A DNA stretch of 24,532 nt from Bacillus sp. AFS037270 (lineage in GTDB: Bacteria; Bacillota; Bacilli; Bacillales_B; DSM-18226), in NCBI RefSeq assembly GCF_002585305.1, contig NZ_NUNF01000019.1, positions 1-24,532 on the forward strand, given 5' to 3'. A model generated the notes under the pieces. That model had not been told where the DNA came from and did not search any database. It was given only the letters and a program-made list of their open reading frames with translations. A program made the position numbers and the translations under genes. Every line of letters begins with the position of its first letter. The stretch's first letter is position 1. Shown here piece by piece: positions 23,419-24,532 of this stretch.

Positions 23419-24490
23419 TCTGGTTTGCCTCCTTGACCTTTACTTGATGTGTTGGGAATCCAGAGAATCGAGCAATGCGGTATTTTCTGCGGCACGGCAG
23501 GCACAATTCGGCAAGATTAAATCCATCTTCCATGTTAAATTCCATTTGGTTTACACCTAAAACATTGATAACATCGTTTGATTGTTCGACTGATACGAAG
23601 TGATCTCCACACACTTTACATTTTTTCATTTCTTGTTCTCCGTAATGTTCACGGTAGTTTCTTGCAAAGACACTCATTGGACGGAATGGTATATGGGCTA
23701 ACTTCCCGAATGGAAGGTAAATTAAAGTGACAATCACGGAAAATTGGTGAATCAGCGACATTTGTGGCTGCATCCATCCATGTAAAAGAACATTTTGGAC
23801 AGTTAATAAAAGTCCTGTAACAGAAATAAACAACAATAGATAAAGCGGTAAGAAGTCATACATAAATTTTTGTTCTGCTCTTGCCTGCATATTTTTCAAG
23901 CGGCGGTGCAGCGCCATACATACGCCTGTAGTAACCATGATCGCTGCAATATTTAGGGCATTATAGGACATCCAAGCAATGATTCCCTCTGCTTTTACAT
24001 GCATGATGTTCATTCCGAATAAGACGATTGTGTAGTACCCATTGTCTTCCATCGTGAAGTACATCCAGCTGAATACCAGTGGGAAAGTAACTAAACATGC
24101 TAGCACACAGCCCCAGCCGATCAAAATATGCTGAACCCATCGGTAAATTCCCCGATTGCGAATGAAATCGTAAATGGCTAAGTGATTTACAGCTGTCTTT
24201 GGTGTGCTCTTCCTAAGTAACAGTTTTAAGCCTTTTTTGATAATAATTTTGGTTGGCGGTCTTTCCCCCCATGCTATAAAGCGATAGAAGAACCCACCGA
24301 TAAAGACGAAGGTTCCGACCATGTATCCGTATAGGTTTAAGTCGATATGTGTAAACATTCTTGTTCCTATAAATGTTAAAATGACAAGTCCGATGATCGT
24401 TAAAAACATGGATTTAGCAAAGTGGGAAGCAAAGGCATCATTAACAGAACGTCCCGCTTTTTTTGTCGCTGCTACAGTAGTTGATTGCAT
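23405..24490 (-). CDS. NarI-like membrane cytochrome b candidate with four-cysteine C-terminus
   Basis: The 361-residue protein has about six membrane helices (near 27-44, 52-70, 119-143, 168-192, 210-232 and 246-266). Histidines lie in or at the helices (H121, H164, H195, H237, H248, H266), suitable for two b-type hemes, as in NarI/HdrE-like quinol-oxidising subunits. The soluble tail (about 285-361) carries C291-x2-C294 (KKCKVCGDH) and C330-x2-C333 (LCLPCRRK), a rubredoxin or zinc-ribbon-like site. It is first in the operon, with GAGGAGG at nine bases. Heme binding is inferred; the tail could instead bind zinc. Some databases may label such proteins as transporters. Confidence 0.8.
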   Translation of the reverse strand: MQSTTVAATKKAGRSVNDAFASHFAKSMFLTIIGLVILTFIGTRMFTHIDLNLYGYMVGTFVFIGGFFYRFIAWGERPPTKIIIKKGLKLLLRKSTPKTAVNHLAIYDFIRNRGIYRWVQHILIGWGCVLACLVTFPLVFSWMYFTMEDNGYYTIVLFGMNIMHVKAEGIIAWMSYNALNIAAIMVTTGVCMALHRRLKNMQARAEQKFMYDFLPLYLLLFISVTGLLLTVQNVLLHGWMQPQMSLIHQFSVIVTLIYLPFGKLAHIPFRPMSVFARNYREHYGEQEMKKCKVCGDHFVSVEQSNDVINVLGVNQMEFNMEDGFNLAELCLPCRRKYRIARFSGFPTHQVKVKEANQNAKG

Positions 24491-24532
24491 TTTTTGATCC
24501 TCCTCAAAAAAAATAACACATCCGTTTTTCTT
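24491..24532 (-). promoter_or_regulatory. Leader of the Mo operon, cut by the window edge
   Basis: Only the ribosome binding site (GAGGAGG, at about 24500-24494) and an A/T-rich leader are visible; the promoter and any FNR or NreC-like sites lie outside the window. Confidence 0.6.

Overview
The window looks like chromosomal DNA of an aerobic or facultatively anaerobic, spore-forming member of the Bacillaceae (Bacillus/Neobacillus/Priestia-like). The evidence is low-to-moderate GC, strong AGGAGG-type ribosome binding sites with frequent GTG and TTG starts, compact operons ending in intrinsic terminators, and homologues of typical Bacillus genes (LiaI/LiaH-like pair, YhfW, YfmL, YfkJ, YulF-like, LysM-CAP protein). 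No phage, transposase, tRNA, rRNA or CRISPR array was seen.

Left part (1-9400), housekeeping and envelope genes. A dispersed-repeat-like palindromic element (about 4-140) is followed by a LiaI-like/PspA-like operon, a secreted LysM-CAP protein, a DUF1360 membrane protein, and a 48-residue membrane peptide whose ribosome binding site can be paired in the mRNA. Then come a YhfW-type FAD/Rieske fusion oxidoreductase, a 44-residue basic peptide, an amidase-signature hydrolase, a YfmL-like DEAD-box helicase (motif II reads DEGD), a DUF5658-like membrane protein, a metallo-beta-lactamase-fold hydrolase and a small single-span surface protein.

Middle part (9400-16500). A large WG-repeat protein with a C-terminal DUF4163/DUF3298-like region is followed by a NapH/NosR-like polyferredoxin membrane protein with an FNR-like dyad at about -41 of its promoter. 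Next are a riboswitch-like three-way-junction RNA candidate with no obvious downstream gene, a Gfo/Idh/MocA oxidoreductase, a full-length glutaminyl-tRNA synthetase (unusual in Bacillaceae, which normally use the transamidation route), and a low-molecular-weight protein tyrosine phosphatase.

Right part (16500-24532), the most interesting region. A tightly overlapping minus-strand operon encodes a NarI-like membrane cytochrome b candidate with a four-cysteine tail, a cytoplasmic NasC/NarB-type molybdopterin oxidoreductase, a four-cluster ferredoxin subunit, a Tat-exported Rieske protein, a two-span membrane peptide and two small unrecognised proteins. It ends in a terminator. Directly downstream is an Nre-like regulatory operon: an input-less histidine kinase, a NarL/NreC-type response regulator, a NreA-like GAF protein and a PAS histidine kinase. 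I infer a membrane-bound, quinone-linked molybdoenzyme, nitrate or another oxyanion being the likeliest substrate, controlled by a nitrate/redox-sensing two-component module. The combination of a Rieske protein outside and a Mo subunit inside is not a textbook Nar, Nap, Nas, Dms or Aio layout.
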